A stretch of DNA of 21,721 nt. It comes from an uncultured Collinsella sp. GTDB taxonomy: Bacteria; Actinomycetota; Coriobacteriia; Coriobacteriales; Coriobacteriaceae. A model generated the notes under the pieces. That model was given only the letters and a program-made list of their open reading frames with translations. It was not told the DNA's origin and did no database searches. Positions within the stretch are counted from its first letter, which is position 1, and each line of letters starts with the position of its first letter. Position numbers and translations under genes: made by a program. Below are positions 1-7,653 of the stretch, piece by piece. The stretch spans positions 1-21,721 of the forward strand of contig URRT01000008.1 of the NCBI GenBank assembly GCA_900550355.1, given 5' to 3'.

Positions 1-50
1 GCGTTTCCTCAGCTCCGCACCCTGTCGGGTTCGAATCCCGGCACATGGAT
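1..50 (+). tRNA. 3' end of a tRNA or tRNA-like gene, cut by the window edge
   Basis: Bases 25-41 form a good T arm: stem TCGGG, loop TTCGAAT, stem CCCGG. A seven-base acceptor-like strand (CACATGG) and an A in the discriminator position follow. No CCA is encoded directly after it. The preceding 24 bases do not fold into a clear anticodon arm or a class II variable arm, so the amino acid cannot be named. It may be a true tRNA whose 5' half lies outside the window, or a degenerate remnant such as an integration scar. The TTCGAA core is itself palindromic, but G before and C after the loop favour the plus strand. Confidence 0.4.
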
Positions 51-90
51 AGCAAAAAGCCCGCTACCGAATTGGCAACGGGCTTCTCAG
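51..90 (-). terminator. Intrinsic terminator of the tRNA-Glu transcript
   Basis: A perfect 7-bp stem (57-63 AAGCCCG pairing with 79-85 CGGGCTT) encloses a 15-base loop. Read on the minus strand it is followed by TTTTT, so it terminates the minus-strand tRNA-Glu. On the plus strand the downstream bases are only moderately U-rich. It could still weakly stop the facing tRNA-like transcript. Confidence 0.75.
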
Positions 91-95
91 ATTCT

Positions 96-172
96 TGGTG
101 CCCCCAGCGGGATTCGAACCCGCGATATCCACCTTGAAAGGGTGGCGTCCTTGGCCGCTAGACGATGGGGAC
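96..172 (-). tRNA. tRNA-Glu (anticodon UUC)
   Basis: On the minus strand the sequence starts GTCCCCATCGTCTAGCGGCC and ends GGGGGCACCA, so the CCA is encoded. The acceptor stem pairs GTCCCCA with TGGGGGC (one U-G). The anticodon stem CCACC/GGTGG (141-145 with 129-133) holds the loop CTTTCAA, giving anticodon TTC at 136-138. The T arm is CGGG-TTCGAAT-CCCG. The opening closely follows the usual bacterial tRNA-Glu. It appears to be a single-gene transcript, with a -10-like element just upstream and a terminator just downstream. Confidence 0.95.
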
Positions 173-182
173 AGCGGGAAAG

Positions 183-188
183 AGTATA
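183..188 (-). promoter_or_regulatory. Likely -10 element for tRNA-Glu
   Basis: The minus strand reads TATACT here, 11 bases before the mature tRNA 5' end, which is a good distance for a stable RNA promoter. The sequence about 17 bases further upstream (TGTGAA) is only a poor match to a -35 box. Confidence 0.5.
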
Positions 189-227
189 GCAGACTTTTTT
201 AGTCGTTCACATATCGTTGGCAAACTG

Positions 228-265
228 AAAAACCACCACAAAGGTGCCTGTCTCCTTTGTGGTGG
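228..265 (-). terminator. Intrinsic terminator after murT-gatD
   Basis: A perfect 12-bp stem CCACCACAAAGG/CCTTTGTGGTGG (233-244 with 254-265) has a 9-base loop and, on the minus strand, a run of five T. It begins eight bases after the murT-gatD stop codon and ends the three-gene minus-strand operon. Confidence 0.93.
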
Positions 266-272
266 TGGGGCG

Positions 273-2447
273 CTAGGGGAGGAGCTTCATGGCGGCGTCG
301 TGGGCGGCGTGCTCGTAGGTGTCGTCGAGGGGCTTGAGCGGCAGCAGGGCGGCGGCCTGTGCATCGCCACGGCGCTCGAGGGCATGGGCGATGAGCCAGT
401 CGGCGAGCTCGGGGTTCTTGGGCAGTGCCGGTCCGTGTAGGTACGTGCCGATGACGCCCTTGTAGACGAGACCCTCAAAGCCATCGTCGCCGTTGTTGCC
501 GGTGCCCGTGACGACGGACGTTCCGAGCGGCGTGGCATCGGCGTCCAAAAGCGTGCGGCCGCCGTGGTTCTCGAATCCCACAAAGGGCTCGGGTGCCAGG
601 TCGGTTTTGACGGCGACGTTGCCGATCAGGCGATCGGAGCCACGTACGGTTTCGGCGGCAATGACGCCCAGGCCCTCAATGCGATCCTCGCCCATATAGT
701 ACGAACGGCCGAGCAGCTGATAGCTGCCACAGATGGCAAGCAGCGTGCCGCCGTCCTCAACATAGGCCGCAACCTTGTCTTTTTGAGCGAACAGCTCGTG
801 TGCCACGGCCAGTTGGTCGCGGTCGGAGCCACCGCCCATCATGACGATATCGGCATCGGTCAAATCAAGCGTTTCGCCCATACGGACCTCGTCTACACGC
901 GTGGGAATGCCACGCCAGGCGCAACGGCGCTCGAGCGCGATAACATTGCCGCCGTCGCCGTAGAGGTTAAGGGCATCGGGATACAGGTAGACGATGCGCA
1001 GCGGGCGCGAAAGCTCGACTGGCGCGATGCCGACAGGAAGAGCGCTGCCGTCGGCACGGGCTACGGCGCGCCCAGCAACAGCGTCGGCGGTGCCCTTCAG
1101 TCCGTCGAGCTCCTTGACCAGCGGCGGGAAGGCCGTGTAGTTGGCGACGGCGTAGAAGGTGTCATCGGTGGCCTCGTCTGCCACGGCGCCAATTGCCTGC
1201 GCGACGTCCGAGATAATCGCGGCATCGATGCCGGCGTACTTGAGGCGCACCTGCATGTCGTGTGCGCGTGTGCCGCCGGCAAAGGCGACAAGACCCGGCG
1301 TGTCGGCGATGCGCTCAAAGTCGACGTCGTAGATCCACGAAACATCGTGGCCGTCGGCGTCGGTGTCGTTAAGGAAGAAAGCGCAGAGTCTGCCGCCCGC
1401 CGTCTTAATGGATTGGATCTGTCGATCGAAGCCCACGGGATTCTTGGCCAGGTTTGCCTCGACGGTGCGGCCGGCGATATCCCAGCGCCCCATACGACCA
1501 CCGGCGGGCACATAGGCATCGAGCGTAGGCTGTAGAAGCGCCGTGTCCACGCCCAACTCGTGCGCGGCAAAGAAGGCGGCGGCAACGTTATAGACCATGT
1601 ACAGGCCATTGTAGCGTGTGGCGATGTGTGCGGCAGCCGCGTCGGGCGCAGATCCAAAGATCAGGTCAAAGCTGTAGCCGTCGCAGCCGAGCTCCACGCC
1701 CGTCACGCGACGGACAAGCGCGGGGCGGGCCCAGCCGCACGAGGGGCAATGGTAGGCGCCGAGCTGGCCGTATTGCACGTAGTCATACTCCAGCGGTGCG
1801 TTGCACTGCGAGCAAAAGCGCGAGTCGCTAATACGGTCGGACTCGGTGTTGGTGGCGCCGTCGATGCCAAAGGCAATACTCGCGTTGGGAACGCGCGCGG
1901 CAATCGAGGCGCACAGCGGGTCGTCGGCGTTGTAGATAAGCGTTGTTGTCGGCGAGAGCTCCAACGCATGGGCGATGACCTCCTGGGTGTGATCGATCTC
2001 GCCATAGCGATCCAGCTGGTCGCGGAACAGGTTGAGCAGCACAAAGTACGTCGGCTTGAGCTTGGGCAGAACGCGTACGGTGTAAAGCTCGTCGCACTCA
2101 AAAACGCCCACGCGCTTGCCGCTGCTGGTGTGCTTAAGGCCGCCGCGGGCCTCGAGCAGGGCACCCACCACACCAGGCTCCATGTTGTTGCCAGCGCGGT
2201 TGCATACCACGGTGGCGCCGCTGGCGGCAACGGCGTCGGCGATGAGGTTGGAGGTGGTGGTCTTGCCATTAGTACCGGTGATCACCACGCTGCGGTCGAC
2301 AAGGCCGGCGAGGTCGCTCAGCAGCTCGGGGTCGATCTTCATGGCGATGCGGCCGGGGAGTACGCCGCCCTGGCGCTTAAGGACGGAGCGCAGCCCCCAG
2401 CGGGCGATATCGCTCGAGGTACAGGCAAGAGATGAGCGGAGGTTCAT
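273..2447 (-). CDS. murT-gatD: MurT-GatD fusion: lipid II isoglutaminyl synthase in one polypeptide
   Basis: A 724-residue protein joining both subunits of the enzyme that amidates the D-glutamate of lipid II on the cytoplasmic side. Residues 1-450 are MurT: Mur-ligase P-loop GTNGKTT (58-64), four cysteines forming a zinc ribbon (C212, C215, C234, C237), then the MurT C-terminal domain. Residues 483-690 are GatD: an NLYGDGGN-like opening, nucleophile C573 in ICGSYQ, the FENHGGR motif (625-631), and H671 in TYLHGP. The joining linker (about 450-482) is Ala/Gly/Val-rich. GatD supplies ammonia from glutamine; MurT activates lipid II with ATP. In the well-studied Staphylococcus aureus and Streptococcus systems these are two separate proteins. 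The ATG has an AGGA ribosome site seven bases upstream. It is the last gene of an operon with two TPR-like genes. No frameshift or lost catalytic residue was seen. Confidence 0.93.
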   Translation of the reverse strand: MNLRSSLACTSSDIARWGLRSVLKRQGGVLPGRIAMKIDPELLSDLAGLVDRSVVITGTNGKTTTSNLIADAVAASGATVVCNRAGNNMEPGVVGALLEARGGLKHTSSGKRVGVFECDELYTVRVLPKLKPTYFVLLNLFRDQLDRYGEIDHTQEVIAHALELSPTTTLIYNADDPLCASIAARVPNASIAFGIDGATNTESDRISDSRFCSQCNAPLEYDYVQYGQLGAYHCPSCGWARPALVRRVTGVELGCDGYSFDLIFGSAPDAAAAHIATRYNGLYMVYNVAAAFFAAHELGVDTALLQPTLDAYVPAGGRMGRWDIAGRTVEANLAKNPVGFDRQIQSIKTAGGRLCAFFLNDTDADGHDVSWIYDVDFERIADTPGLVAFAGGTRAHDMQVRLKYAGIDAAIISDVAQAIGAVADEATDDTFYAVANYTAFPPLVKELDGLKGTADAVAGRAVARADGSALPVGIAPVELSRPLRIVYLYPDALNLYGDGGNVIALERRCAWRGIPTRVDEVRMGETLDLTDADIVMMGGGSDRDQLAVAHELFAQKDKVAAYVEDGGTLLAICGSYQLLGRSYYMGEDRIEGLGVIAAETVRGSDRLIGNVAVKTDLAPEPFVGFENHGGRTLLDADATPLGTSVVTGTGNNGDDGFEGLVYKGVIGTYLHGPALPKNPELADWLIAHALERRGDAQAAALLPLKPLDDTYEHAAHDAAMKLLP

Positions 2448-2492
2448 GAAACCGTTCCTAACGTAAACGACATGGTCGGGTCGAGTGCGTCA

Positions 2493-3536
2493 CTAAAAAC
2501 CGTAGCGGCGCGCAAATTCCTGGGCAAGCTGCGACACGTCTTCGCAGGCATTGGCCCAGGGGGCAAAGTCGGGAGTGTCCGAGATAATGCCGTCCGCTTC
2601 CCAAACGGCCTGGTGCGAAAGATCCCAGGGATCGCGTGGCTCGGGCCGGCAGGGAAGGTACGGCGTCTGGTACATGGGGTTCAGCAAGAAGAACGCACCG
2701 CCCTCGCAACGGTTGGCAAACTCACGCAGCGCGCGTGTCGCCGGGCGCATCTTGTTTGTTTTGAACAGCAGAATCGTGCGGGCGAGCAGATACCAAGGAG
2801 AGTTCTCGAGCGCGTCAGCCCCGATCTCTTCCTCGAGCTGGTGGGCCAGGGCAAAAAAGCCGTCCTGGTCTTCCAGGCGAGCGAGGGCGAGCAACACGGT
2901 GCCTGCGGCTCGGGTGGGGTAGCCTTCCGCCTTAAGGACGCGGCGGGCGTAGTTGGCGGCAGCACGGTAGCGGGCGCTCGCCATGCACAGCTGCGAGATG
3001 GCCTCGAGCGTGTGGAGCCACCCGATAAGAGCCGGCTCGCTCACGGTAAGGTCTGCTGCGGTGATACCATCGGCCAAAACATTATTGGCCCAGTAGTGCG
3101 GGGCTTCCATGTCGAACCCGGGCACGCTTTGCTGCAGGTAATCGGCTGTGGTCGCCTCGAGCTTCATCAGATCGCCCAGGCAGGCGTCGACGGGCGTGTC
3201 CGCCAGGATGATGGCGAGCAGCTGCGCGTCGAGGACATGCGCATCGATGCGGACGATCTTGAGCAGCTCATCGCGCATGTCGTCGAACAGGCGATTGCGC
3301 GTCTGCTCGAACTCCTCGTCGCTGCCCATGTCCTCGATGCGATGGAGCTCGTCGAGCAGGTGGCGATGAACACCGGCATAGGACAGCAGCGCCTGGGCAT
3401 GCTCGGACTGCGCATACTTTTGGGGATTCGCGCTAATGTCGTTATGGACAAGCTCGCGTGCTGCATCGGTGAGCTCGGGGTGCGACGCCAGATAGGTGCG
3501 CTCCAAGTAGGCGGGGATGTAGACGCTCGGATCCAT
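2493..3536 (-). CDS. TPR-like helical-repeat protein, function unknown (second operon gene)
   Basis: A 347-residue soluble protein with no signal peptide or membrane segment. It is almost entirely amphipathic helices in pairs, with TPR-like patterns such as ARYRAAANYARRVLKAEG (about residues 193-210) and later helices rich in Ala, Leu and Glu. The C-terminal third has a Pro/Tyr/Trp-rich segment, NPMYQTPYLP. Its start overlaps the stop of the upstream gene in the sequence TAATG, indicating translational coupling. It ends 45 bases before murT-gatD. It appears to be a distant paralogue of the upstream gene: both share a WL-x2-L-x3-A...RYR...R-x-T/A...LA-x-A-x-LE pattern. The role is unknown; a scaffold for the cell-wall enzyme downstream is only a guess from position. 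Confidence 0.85.
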   Translation of the reverse strand: MDPSVYIPAYLERTYLASHPELTDAARELVHNDISANPQKYAQSEHAQALLSYAGVHRHLLDELHRIEDMGSDEEFEQTRNRLFDDMRDELLKIVRIDAHVLDAQLLAIILADTPVDACLGDLMKLEATTADYLQQSVPGFDMEAPHYWANNVLADGITAADLTVSEPALIGWLHTLEAISQLCMASARYRAAANYARRVLKAEGYPTRAAGTVLLALARLEDQDGFFALAHQLEEEIGADALENSPWYLLARTILLFKTNKMRPATRALREFANRCEGGAFFLLNPMYQTPYLPCRPEPRDPWDLSHQAVWEADGIISDTPDFAPWANACEDVSQLAQEFARRYGF

Positions 3537-4612
3537 TAGAGGTCCCCTCCCTTAAATGGAAGCCCCTGCTCGGCTGCGCGCAGGATGCGCTCGTCGATCT
3601 GGGAACGCACGATATCGTTGGTGGCGACCCAGGCGGCAAAGCTGGCGTTGTCGGGGGCGCCCAGGCCCTCTTGCAGTACCGGCGTCGCCTCGGACAGCGC
3701 AAGGACAAGCTCGTCGGTGGAGCCCACACCCACGTTGACGCGGGCATAGACGCCATCGGGAAACTCGGTTTGGAAATAGAGCGCCTCGGCTGCGTGTGTG
3801 CACGAGCGTGCAAGGATGCGCAAGTAGTGCTCGGCGCCCTCGTAGTCCAGCTCGCGCCAGGCAGCGCTCATCAGCGCGATGAGCGTCCATGGGTCCAAGT
3901 CGCGCTCCGCGTCCTTGGGACGACGGCGTAGCGGCGTGTTGGCAAGATAGGGGACGGAGTGGGCAGAGCGAAAGCGCTTGAGCTCCTCGGCGGGGTATTC
4001 GAGCTTAGCCATGGCGAGCATTGCGGTGTGGCGGACACCGGCCGGATCGTTGGGGGCAAAGTCGAGGCTGCAGTTTGCGGCTTCGAGCGACATGCGATAG
4101 CGGCCGCTAATGAGGGCGCGTGACGCAAGGGCGGCAAGCCAGCGCAGATAGGGACGGCGCATAAGGTCGCCTGCGGCCTCACGCTCGTAGGGGTCCTGCG
4201 CCGAGGCGATCTTGAGTGTCAGGTCGTGCTCGACTTCATCGCGCTTGGATACCAAGTACTGTACGTACTCCTCGTTGGAGTTGGCGGTGAGGGCGGTCAG
4301 CATGCGCTGGGCATCCCAGTTGGTGGGGTCGAGCGCGGCTGCCTCGCGAAGCATGTTCTCGGCAGCGGCCTCTTCTTGCTCTGCCTGGGTATCGTCAGGG
4401 ATAAAGGGAATGCGGTAGTCGACAGCCTCGACCACCTTGGCAATGAGGTGCCCGGCGCGGTCGCGGTCGTGCACGATGAGCGGCGCGGGGTTGCGGGTGA
4501 ATTGTTCCATCAGACGCTCTACGGCGGCACCGTCGGTGAGCGGGATATTGTCGCGGCGCAAGGCCTCAAGAACGAGGCGATGGCAATCCTCTTGAATGGG
4601 ATCGAATGCCAT
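3536..4612 (-). CDS. TPR-like helical-repeat protein, function unknown (first operon gene)
   Basis: A 358-residue soluble, acidic, helix-rich protein. Repeat-like helices include a stretch beginning AENMLREAAALDPTNWDAQR and another around SLEAANCSLDFAPNDPAG, both typical of TPR units (small-small-Pro turns). The start chosen is the ATG at 4612, because AAAGGAGG lies just upstream (four-base spacing). A longer reading from a TTG at 4642 would put this ribosome site inside the gene. A TATATA-like element about 40 bases upstream may be the operon's -10. The stop overlaps the next ATG by one base. The protein probably shares ancestry with its downstream neighbour. No enzyme motif was seen. Confidence 0.85.
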   Translation of the reverse strand: MAFDPIQEDCHRLVLEALRRDNIPLTDGAAVERLMEQFTRNPAPLIVHDRDRAGHLIAKVVEAVDYRIPFIPDDTQAEQEEAAAENMLREAAALDPTNWDAQRMLTALTANSNEEYVQYLVSKRDEVEHDLTLKIASAQDPYEREAAGDLMRRPYLRWLAALASRALISGRYRMSLEAANCSLDFAPNDPAGVRHTAMLAMAKLEYPAEELKRFRSAHSVPYLANTPLRRRPKDAERDLDPWTLIALMSAAWRELDYEGAEHYLRILARSCTHAAEALYFQTEFPDGVYARVNVGVGSTDELVLALSEATPVLQEGLGAPDNASFAAWVATNDIVRSQIDERILRAAEQGLPFKGGDL

Positions 4613-5113
4613 GGGGCCTCCTTTGCTGCGGTTAGGGTTCAAATGTCTCTATATAAGGTTCTAGTTTACCCGCATGTGGCACACGGGGGGGTGCCGCACT
4701 TGGACATGCACCTTTGCACCACGAAGACGGATGTCGCACAAATGTCGGCGCCTTGGACGACCGAGTGGTATCACGGTGCCGCAAACGGTCGATTTTTGGC
4801 GGCGAACGGTGCATATTTTGGAGGGGCACAGTCCTGCCCGGGATATGTAGTCAACCTTGATAAAACGTTTGCCCAGCTTGGGAGTATGAATGCCGCACAA
4901 GGGTCTTCAGGGATAGAAAAAACGTTTCATCATTGGCGGCTTTAGGTGAATAACTGACCAACCAGAACGGTAAAATAGTGTTTGCCTGAGCGTTGAGACG
5001 TTTAGACATCGCGCATTGTCATCGCCGGCAACGCGCAAACCGGTCCTAACGGAGCCAATTGGGTGCTCCGTTATATACGCAAGTCTAAGAGGGGCTTGTT
5101 TAGGAGGCACAGT
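4613..5113. other. About 500 bases without a convincing gene, between divergent transcription units
   Basis: Open frames here are short or are extensions of antisense frames without ribosome sites, so I do not call a gene. It should hold the promoter of the minus-strand TPR/murT-gatD operon (TATATA-like at about 4655-4660) and that of the plus-strand alcohol dehydrogenase (TAAAAT at 4971-4976, with no clear -35). AAACGTTT occurs twice, at 4863-4870 and 4920-4927. Base composition is lower in GC than the flanking genes. No repeat, RNA gene or known riboswitch was recognised. Confidence 0.5.
5048..5072 (+). promoter_or_regulatory. Hairpin in the 5' leader of the alcohol dehydrogenase gene
   Basis: AACGGAGC (5048-5055) pairs perfectly with GCTCCGTT (5065-5072) around a nine-base loop, about 40 bases before the start codon. 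No U run follows, so it is not a terminator. It could stabilise the leader or bind a protein; its function is not shown by the sequence. Confidence 0.4.
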
Positions 5114-6337
5114 ATGGGACGTTTTACCAATCCTCGCGATCTGTACTTTGGTGAGGGCGCTCGCCACGAGGTGAAGAACCTCAAGGGCAAGAAGGCCATC
5201 ATCGTTTCTGGCGGCAGCTCTATGCGCCGCGGCGGGTTCCTGCAGGACGTCGAGAACGACCTTAAGGAAGGCGGTTTCGAGGTCAAGCTGTTCGAGGGCG
5301 TCGAGTCCGACCCGTCCATCGAGACGGTCATGAAGGGCGCCGAGGCCATGCGCGAGTTCGAGCCCGACTGGATTATCGCCATCGGCGGCGGCTCGCCCAT
5401 CGATGCCGCTAAGGCCATGTGGGTCTTCTACGAGTATCCCGAGGAGTCCTTCGATAACATCATCCAGCCGTTCAGCTTCCCCGAGCTGCGTCAGAAGGCT
5501 CATTTCTGCGCCATCTCCTCTACCTCCGGTACCGCTACCGAGGTTACTGCCTTCTCCGTCATCACCGACTACGCCAAGGGCATCAAGTACCCGCTGGCCG
5601 ACTTCAACATCACCCCTGATGTCGCCATCGTCGACCCCGAGCTCACCTACACCATGCCCGCCAAGCTGTGCGCTCACACCGGCATGGATGCTCTGACCCA
5701 CTGCATGGAGGCCTACGTTTCCACCTGCGCCTCCATGTTCACCGACGCCAACGCTCTGCACGGCATCCGCGAGATCGTCGAGTGGCTGCCCAAGTCCTAT
5801 GCTGGCGACCATGAGGCCCGTCAGCACATGCACGAGGCTCAGTGCATCGCCGGTATCGCCTTCTCCTCGGGTCTGCTCGGCATCGTTCACTCCATGGCTC
5901 ACAAGACCGGTGCTGCCTTCGAGAACGGCCACATCATCCACGGTGCCGCTAACGCCATGTACCTGGGCAAGGTCATCCAGTGGAACTCCAAGGATCCCCG
6001 TGCTGCCGAGCGTTACGCTTACGTGGCCAAGGAGATCCTGCACCTTCCCGGCGAGACCATCGAGGAGCTCATCGCTGCGCTCGTCCAGAAGATTCGCGAC
6101 CTCAACGACCAGCTCAACATTCCGCAGTCCATCAAGGATTACGCGAATGGTGGCGTGAAGGTCGACGCCGAGAACCCGCAGATGGTTTCCGAGGAGGAGT
6201 TCCTCGCCAAGCTGCCCGAGATCGCCGCGAACGCCGAGCAGGACGCCTGCACGCCCGAGAACCCGCGTGAGACCAAGGCTGCCGACTTCGAGAAGATTCT
6301 CAAGGCCTGCTACTACGACACCGACATCGATTTCTAA
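5114..6337 (+). CDS. Iron-dependent alcohol dehydrogenase, butanol dehydrogenase type
   Basis: A 407-residue group III (metal-dependent) alcohol dehydrogenase, interconverting aldehydes and primary alcohols with NAD(P)H in the cytoplasm. It resembles clostridial NADPH-dependent butanol dehydrogenases over its length (MGRFTNPRDLYFGEGA start, FEPDWIIAIGGGSPIDAAK). The coenzyme loop GGGS is at 91-94. Likely metal ligands are D192, H196 (MDALTHCMEAY), H259 (GIVHSMAH) and H276 (GHIIHGAAN). The last loop is about three residues longer than in the H-x-PHG form of relatives. The ATG at 5114 has AGGAGG six bases upstream; an in-frame ATG at 5063 has no such site. Codon use is strongly biased to C/G-ending codons, suggesting high expression in fermentation. 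A terminator follows. Confidence 0.92.
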   Translation: MGRFTNPRDLYFGEGARHEVKNLKGKKAIIVSGGSSMRRGGFLQDVENDLKEGGFEVKLFEGVESDPSIETVMKGAEAMREFEPDWIIAIGGGSPIDAAKAMWVFYEYPEESFDNIIQPFSFPELRQKAHFCAISSTSGTATEVTAFSVITDYAKGIKYPLADFNITPDVAIVDPELTYTMPAKLCAHTGMDALTHCMEAYVSTCASMFTDANALHGIREIVEWLPKSYAGDHEARQHMHEAQCIAGIAFSSGLLGIVHSMAHKTGAAFENGHIIHGAANAMYLGKVIQWNSKDPRAAERYAYVAKEILHLPGETIEELIAALVQKIRDLNDQLNIPQSIKDYANGGVKVDAENPQMVSEEEFLAKLPEIAANAEQDACTPENPRETKAADFEKILKACYYDTDIDF

Positions 6338-6359
6338 TCGACTCTTGTTATCGTAACGA

Positions 6360-6404
6360 GGGGCTCCGCACGTATCCGTACGGAGCCCCTTTCTTTTTTC
6401 TTTT
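6360..6404 (+). terminator. Intrinsic terminator after the alcohol dehydrogenase
   Basis: A 9-bp stem GGGGCTCCG/CGGAGCCCC (6360-6368 with 6381-6389) is followed by TTTCTTTTTTCTTTT. It sits 22 bases after the stop codon and only about 17 bases before gldA. Confidence 0.93.
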
Positions 6405-6420
6405 AGAGAATGGGATAGTT

Positions 6421-7521
6421 ATGGCTGCAATTTTCAATAGCCCCAGCAAGTACATCCAGGGCCCGGACGAGCTGGCCAAGCTCGGCTCCTATGTCGAGCC
6501 GCTCGGCGCTAAGGCCCTCGTCATCGTGACGCCTTCGGGCAAGAAGCGCGTCGGTGCCAAGATCGAGGGCGGTTTTGCCGAGGCCAAGGCCGAGCTGCTG
6601 TTTGAGGACTTTAACGGCGAGTGCTCCAAGGGCGAGGTCGATCGCCTGGTTGCGCTCGCTCGCGACAACGGCTGCGACATCATCGTCGGTGTCGGTGGCG
6701 GCAAGATCCTCGATACCGCCAAGGCCGTCGCCTACTACCTGGAGTCCCCGGTTATCATCTGCCCCACCATTGCCTCGACCGATGCACCGTGCTCGGCACT
6801 TTCGGTGCTTTACACCGACGACGGCCAGTTCGATAAATATCTCTTCCTTAAGGCAAACCCCAATATTGTCCTTATGGATACGACGGTTATCGCGGCGAGC
6901 CCGGTGCGCCTGACGGTTTCCGGTATGGGCGATGCGCTCGCAACCTATTTCGAGGCTCAGGCGACGCACGATGCCGACGGCGGCACCTGCGCTGGCGGTA
7001 AGGGCGGAATGGCCGGTCTGGCGCTCGCCAAGCTCTGCTACGAGACGCTTATGGCCGATGGCGTCAAGGCCAAGGTCGCGCTGGAGAAGGGCGCGCTGAC
7101 GCCTGCTGTGGAGCATATCATCGAGGCAAACACGCTGCTCTCCGGCATCGGCTTTGAGAGCTCGGGCCTTGCTGCTGCTCATGCCATCCACAATGGCCTG
7201 ACGATGCTGCCCGAGTGCCACGGCATGTATCACGGCGAGAAGGTCGCCTTTGGTACTATCGTTCAGCTGGTACTCGAGGATGCCCCGACCGAGAAGCTCG
7301 AGGAAGTCTTGGGCTTCTGCATTGAGCTGGGCCTGCCGGTCACGATGAAGGAACTTGGCGTTGCCGAGGTTACGCGCGAGCAGGCCATGATTGTTGCCGA
7401 GGCCGCGTGCGCGCCCGAGGACACCATGTGTAATATGCCGTTTGAGGTGACGCCCGAGATGGTCGCAAACGCCATCCTGGGTGCCGACGCACTGGGCCAC
7501 TACTATCTCATGGATGAGTAA
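6421..7521 (+). CDS. gldA: Glycerol dehydrogenase, NAD-dependent
   Basis: A 366-residue protein that oxidises glycerol to dihydroxyacetone with NAD+, or runs in reverse to dispose of NADH. It belongs to the zinc-containing GldA branch of the metal-dependent dehydrogenase family. The coenzyme motif VGGGKILDTAK covers 91-101. Zinc ligands are expected at D171 (SGMGDALATYFEA), H254 (AAAHAIHNGL) and H271 (CHGMYHGEKVAFG). Length is normal for the family. The start matches the usual N-terminus (MAAIFNSPSKYIQGP), but no good ribosome site lies before it, only GGGA. It begins just after a strong terminator, so it needs its own close promoter or read-through. Neighbouring dehydrogenases suggest a role in fermentative redox balance. 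Confidence 0.94.
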   Translation: MAAIFNSPSKYIQGPDELAKLGSYVEPLGAKALVIVTPSGKKRVGAKIEGGFAEAKAELLFEDFNGECSKGEVDRLVALARDNGCDIIVGVGGGKILDTAKAVAYYLESPVIICPTIASTDAPCSALSVLYTDDGQFDKYLFLKANPNIVLMDTTVIAASPVRLTVSGMGDALATYFEAQATHDADGGTCAGGKGGMAGLALAKLCYETLMADGVKAKVALEKGALTPAVEHIIEANTLLSGIGFESSGLAAAHAIHNGLTMLPECHGMYHGEKVAFGTIVQLVLEDAPTEKLEEVLGFCIELGLPVTMKELGVAEVTREQAMIVAEAACAPEDTMCNMPFEVTPEMVANAILGADALGHYYLMDE

Positions 7522-7535
7522 ATCAAGCTAAGGAA

Positions 7536-7569
7536 GGGGCAAAGCCAGCAGATGGCTTTGCCCCTTTTT
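7536..7569 (+). terminator. Intrinsic terminator after gldA
   Basis: A perfect 11-bp stem GGGGCAAAGCC/GGCTTTGCCCC (7536-7546 with 7554-7564) with a seven-base loop is followed by TTTTT, 14 bases after the gldA stop. Confidence 0.95.
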
Positions 7570-7653
7570 GCTATGGTGCAAAGGGGTCAGGTTAGTTGAA
7601 CCAAAGAAGGCGGGGTAGGCCTGCGATGAGGTTTTTGCCCCGCTCTCGTTTGA

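Noticed and set aside
564..1535. Plus-strand open frames opposite murT-gatD (also 1560-2435)
   Set aside because: The minus strand carries all MurT and GatD motifs. The plus frames lack ribosome sites and domain patterns.
4907..6043. A 378-codon minus-strand open frame opposite the alcohol dehydrogenase
   Set aside because: It mirrors a strongly biased gene and is Gly/Leu/Val-repetitive, with no recognisable motif.
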